Source: JAWVZH01 sp033722295 (lineage in GTDB: Bacteria; Bacteroidota; Bacteroidia; Chitinophagales; Saprospiraceae). From it: a stretch of 27,472 nt of DNA. The translations under genes were made by a program, and so were the position numbers. Shown one piece after another: positions 25,042 through 27,472 of this stretch; position 1 is the first letter of the stretch; each line of letters begins with the position of its first letter. Below the pieces are notes generated by a model. That model did no database searches and was not told the DNA's origin. It worked only from the letters and a program-made list of their open reading frames with translations. The stretch is taken from the NCBI GenBank assembly GCA_033722295.1, contig JAWVZH010000022.1, positions 1 through 27,472 of the forward strand. Reading direction: 5' to 3'.

Positions 25042-25941
25042 ATGACCGATCAGCTGGAGTACAGAGCCTTTGTGGATAGCCAGGAAGAATGGCCATTTTT
25101 CATGACACCATGGTGGATGGATGCCATGTGTGGTAAGGAACACTGGTCGGCATGTATGGTCATGGAAAAGGATGAATGTCTGGCAGCCATGCCATTTGAG
25201 TATCGAAAGAAATACGGACTGACCAAGATATCAACCCCAGAATTCACCCCACATTCTGGTCCCTGGATCTTACGACCTCAAAGTGAAAAGCCCCACAGTA
25301 TTATGGCTTCGTTCGAAGGTGTTGTGCAGCGTCTCCTGAAATCTTTGCCGCCATATAGTCGCCTGGATCTAAAACTATCTCCAGAGACCCCCTATAGTCT
25401 GCCCTTCACCTGGGCCGCCTTGCAGGAATCTTCAAGATATACATATCGATTGCCCGTGATAAGTGCGGAGTCGACCTTTGAGAATTTCAACCGGACGATC
25501 AGGAAACATCTTCAATCTGAGGATGACTGGATCGTGTCAGTAGAAGAGATGGATGATATCCTTGATTTTCTATACGAACACAACAAGCATTATGATAAGT
25601 CTCAGCTCAGCAAATTAAGACTGTTGGACACTATTCCCGACAGCAAGGTTGAGGGAATCAAATTGGGCGTAAGGAAAGACGGAAAGCTCACAGCAGTTCA
25701 ATTAGCGATCATGGACAAGGATACCGTCTTTCTACTCGCCAGTGGTGTCGATAAGAGTGTTGAACACAACAGGTCTTTCAACAATATTATTTGGCATCTG
25801 GTGGAAAAATATACCGAGAGCATCAACACGATTGATTTTATGGGGTCTATGGATCCCGCCGTGGCCTCGACATATAGAGCTCTTTCGGCCATCCCATCGA
25901 GATACAGCCAATTATCTCAAAAGCGCATGGGCCTTTTTTAG
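25042..25941 (+). CDS. FemAB/GNAT-fold acyl- or aminoacyltransferase-like protein
   Basis: The 299-residue cytoplasmic-type protein begins, after a short lead, with FFMTPWWMDAM, a common opening of FemAB-like and CelD/BioF2-type GNAT proteins. It closes with the IDFMGSMDPAVASTYRALSAIPSRYSQL segment that resembles the C-terminal DF.GS...G(A)..Y strand-helix of that group. The middle (about 150-250) fits a GNAT core. I start at ATG 25042. An in-frame TTG at 24949 would run translation through the repeat array; because the unit is 19 bp, copies there are read in different phases, so I reject it. It is 7 bp upstream of the toroid gene. It is plausibly a glycan or lipid N-acyl modifying enzyme tied to the neighbouring polysaccharide genes, but the substrate is unknown. 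Confidence 0.7.
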   Translation: MTDQLEYRAFVDSQEEWPFFMTPWWMDAMCGKEHWSACMVMEKDECLAAMPFEYRKKYGLTKISTPEFTPHSGPWILRPQSEKPHSIMASFEGVVQRLLKSLPPYSRLDLKLSPETPYSLPFTWAALQESSRYTYRLPVISAESTFENFNRTIRKHLQSEDDWIVSVEEMDDILDFLYEHNKHYDKSQLSKLRLLDTIPDSKVEGIKLGVRKDGKLTAVQLAIMDKDTVFLLASGVDKSVEHNRSFNNIIWHLVEKYTESINTIDFMGSMDPAVASTYRALSAIPSRYSQLSQKRMGLF

Positions 25942-25948
25942 AAATAGT

Positions 25949-27019
25949 ATGAAAAAAAAGGCCGCCGACATCGATCAACTGGAACAGGCAGTGAGAGCCG
26001 GGATGGACTTTTTGAAGCGAGCTTCCCGGGACTGTAATGCGCGTGGTATTTCTCATTCGTACTCCTTCTGGCTCAATCCAGATAATGGATGGCGACGAGC
26101 TTATCCTGAGGTTACTGGTTACACCATTCCTACGCTACTCAACGCTTCCAAGTATCTGCATGATGATGAGGCATTGCGAATAGCAAATTCATGTGCAAAC
26201 TGGCTGGTGGCTATTCAGGATGTTTCAGGAGGCTTTTACGGTGGCACTGAACCCGCAAATGGCCTGAGCCTGTTCAATACCGCGATGATATTGTTTGGTT
26301 TAAAATCTGCTTATCAGAATTGGGGCAATGAAGATTATCAGCATGCCTTATCGTCAGCGATCGACTGGATCATCAGGAATCAGGATGTCGATGGCCGATT
26401 CACGAAATATGCGTACTACCCGGGTTTTCAGCCCGCATATTATACGAGAGTGGCCTGGGCCCTGCTCAATGTCAGAGACGATCATGATCAGGGAAAGGTA
26501 AATTCTGTAGTAGGCCGTTTGATAGAGACCCTGGCTCCCGATATCAATGAAAAAGGTATTGTCAATTCGGGATTTCGACCGCGAGATTCGGCTTTTTTGC
26601 ACACTGTGGCCTATACCTTACGTGGAGCTTACGAAGTAAATCAACTTCTCCCCGGATCATTCGATCTTGATTATTTGGATCTGTTGGCCGACAGATATCA
26701 CGACAAAGGGAAATGGCCGGGTGAGATCGGATTCATAGATGGTGAAGAGAGATGGGATACAACGTATCGATGTCTTACCGGAGAAGCTCAGATCGCCATT
26801 TTATTGATGAAATACCGGGATGGCGCCTATGCTGACTTGGCTGAAAGGACGATCGATGGCCTGCGGGGTTGCCAGGCAATACGTGGACCTGCCAGGGGTG
26901 GCCTGCCTGGTTCAGTTCCTTACACAGGACCTTATATGAGGTTGAGATATCCGAGTTGGGCCACGAAGTTTCTGGTAGATGCCTTAATGGAATTGATTGA
27001 TCTGAAGAAAAGAACTTGA
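25949..27019 (+). CDS. Alpha/alpha-toroid (prenyltransferase/cyclase-like fold) protein of unknown function
   Basis: The 356-residue product is built of repeated helical pairs. Characteristic short turns are SYSFWLNPDNGW, YPEVTGYTIPTLL, QDVSGGFYGG, FNTAMILFGL, RNQDVDGRFTKY and KWPGEIGFIDGEERWDTTYRCLTGEAQIAILLM. The QD-x-G-[GR]-F elements resemble the QW-type repeats of terpenoid-cyclase, prenyltransferase and some glycosidase toroids. No DxDD protonation motif or zinc ligand set is evident, so cyclase or prenyltransferase activity is not supported. The start is ATG 25949, 7 bp after the GNAT gene stop; an in-frame longer reading from 25742 is a shadow over the GNAT gene. Co-transcription with that gene and the divergent glycan operon suggest polysaccharide metabolism, for example a carbohydrate epimerase or lyase. 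Confidence 0.6.
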   Translation: MKKKAADIDQLEQAVRAGMDFLKRASRDCNARGISHSYSFWLNPDNGWRRAYPEVTGYTIPTLLNASKYLHDDEALRIANSCANWLVAIQDVSGGFYGGTEPANGLSLFNTAMILFGLKSAYQNWGNEDYQHALSSAIDWIIRNQDVDGRFTKYAYYPGFQPAYYTRVAWALLNVRDDHDQGKVNSVVGRLIETLAPDINEKGIVNSGFRPRDSAFLHTVAYTLRGAYEVNQLLPGSFDLDYLDLLADRYHDKGKWPGEIGFIDGEERWDTTYRCLTGEAQIAILLMKYRDGAYADLAERTIDGLRGCQAIRGPARGGLPGSVPYTGPYMRLRYPSWATKFLVDALMELIDLKKRT

Positions 27020-27064
27020 TCCTCACGTAAACAGGATTACGCCATGAGATTACGACTGAGTCAT

Positions 27065-27472
27065 CTATCGGATCTTGATCATTTTACCCCAACCCTGCCT
27101 TTTAAAGAGGGGAATTCCCACATTCCGGTGTTTGACATTATCACCTTCTGAATCTTCAGCCGTTAGTCTGTAGAAATAGATACCTGCCGGCAGATGCCTG
27201 CCTTCCTTATCGGTGCCGTAAAATTTGTAATCCGTTAAATGCTTGCCGACCCTTAACTCGCCCAAATCGTCTTTCGTCAAGACCCTGACGATCTCCCCGT
27301 CAACATTGGCTATCTCGATCTGATAGAAATCCGGTGAACGATCTCCCGTGAGGGTATAGCCGAATCTCGTAAAATCAATGAAAGGATTTGGATGGTTTTG
27401 GACATCGGATATACTCATGGCATTGATCACTTGAAAACTCACCTGATAGTTTATGTCTCCGGATTCGTTGCC
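27065..27472 (-). CDS. C-terminal fragment of a large secreted protein with an FlgD-like/T9SS sorting domain (5' end outside window)
   Basis: The frame is open from the window edge to TGA/TAG-type stop at 27065, so only the last 135 or so residues are visible. No start is placed; the GTG at 27442 is internal. They contain SISDVQNHPNPF, an RFGYTLTG strand, DGEIVRVLT, the turn YGTDKEGRHLPAGIYFYRL and the terminal GWGKMIKIR. This layout matches the FlgD Ig-like C-terminal domain found on large Bacteroidota secreted proteins, notably C25 (gingipain/PorU-like) peptidases. The N-terminal catalytic or other part lies beyond the window, so the family assignment is tentative. It converges on the toroid gene with a 45-bp gap. 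Confidence 0.65.
   Translation of the reverse strand, partial: GNESGDINYQVSFQVINAMSISDVQNHPNPFIDFTRFGYTLTGDRSPDFYQIEIANVDGEIVRVLTKDDLGELRVGKHLTDYKFYGTDKEGRHLPAGIYFYRLTAEDSEGDNVKHRNVGIPLFKRQGWGKMIKIR

Overview
The window looks like the chromosome of a marine or environmental Bacteroidota, most likely near Saprospiraceae. The signs are type IX secretion (T9SS) style C-terminal domains on two proteins, a lipoprotein with an Asp run directly after its lipidated Cys, an ECF sigma factor paired with a barrel-bearing membrane anti-sigma candidate, one TAnnTTTG-type -7 box, and weak Shine-Dalgarno sequences. The taxon is inferred from family recognition only; no search was run.

Layout. (1) 26-2970, minus strand: two secreted hydrolases in one operon, a beta-lactamase-fold serine hydrolase with a T9SS tail followed by an M1 zinc aminopeptidase. 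(2) 3164-10835, plus strand: a tightly packed tryptophan catabolic operon of the animal-like kynurenine type. It encodes tryptophan 2,3-dioxygenase, an ALDH8A1-like 2-aminomuconate semialdehyde dehydrogenase, ACMS decarboxylase, kynureninase and kynurenine 3-monooxygenase, followed by both subunits of a 3-oxoacid CoA-transferase. Kynurenine formamidase and 3-hydroxyanthranilate dioxygenase are not in the window. ACMSD plus the dehydrogenase steer carbon to 2-aminomuconate rather than to quinolinate and NAD. (3) 10888-14096, minus strand: an ECF sigma factor, a protein fusing a cytoplasmic segment, one TM helix, a linker and an outer-membrane-barrel-like domain, then two heptanucleotide repeat arrays and a lipoprotein made of two RskA-sensor-like repeats. 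Together they may form an envelope-sensing unit.

(4) 14206-16168: unrelated small genes, namely an exported NTF2-like protein, a Nudix hydrolase, an Hsp20 chaperone with a clear terminator, and a 55-residue two-helix membrane protein. (5) 16189-24673, minus strand: a surface-polysaccharide operon of seven genes. Six of its junctions overlap, mostly ATGA, TAATG or GTGA. In transcription order it holds a WecE-like sugar aminotransferase, a second DegT-family protein, a hexapeptide acyltransferase, a flippase, an asparagine-synthase homologue lacking the catalytic Cys, and two glycosyltransferases. (6) 24674-25041: a divergent intergenic region with four 19-bp palindrome-containing direct repeats. 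(7) 25042-27019, plus strand: a FemAB/GNAT-like transferase and an alpha/alpha-toroid protein, probably part of the same surface-glycan function. (8) 27065 to the window end, minus strand: the C-terminus of a large secreted protein.

The main candidates for something new are the sigma/barrel/RskA-lipoprotein group, the Cys-less asparagine-synthase homologue in the glycan operon, and the 19-bp repeat array. The kynurenine operon is recognisable biochemistry with an unusual gene complement.
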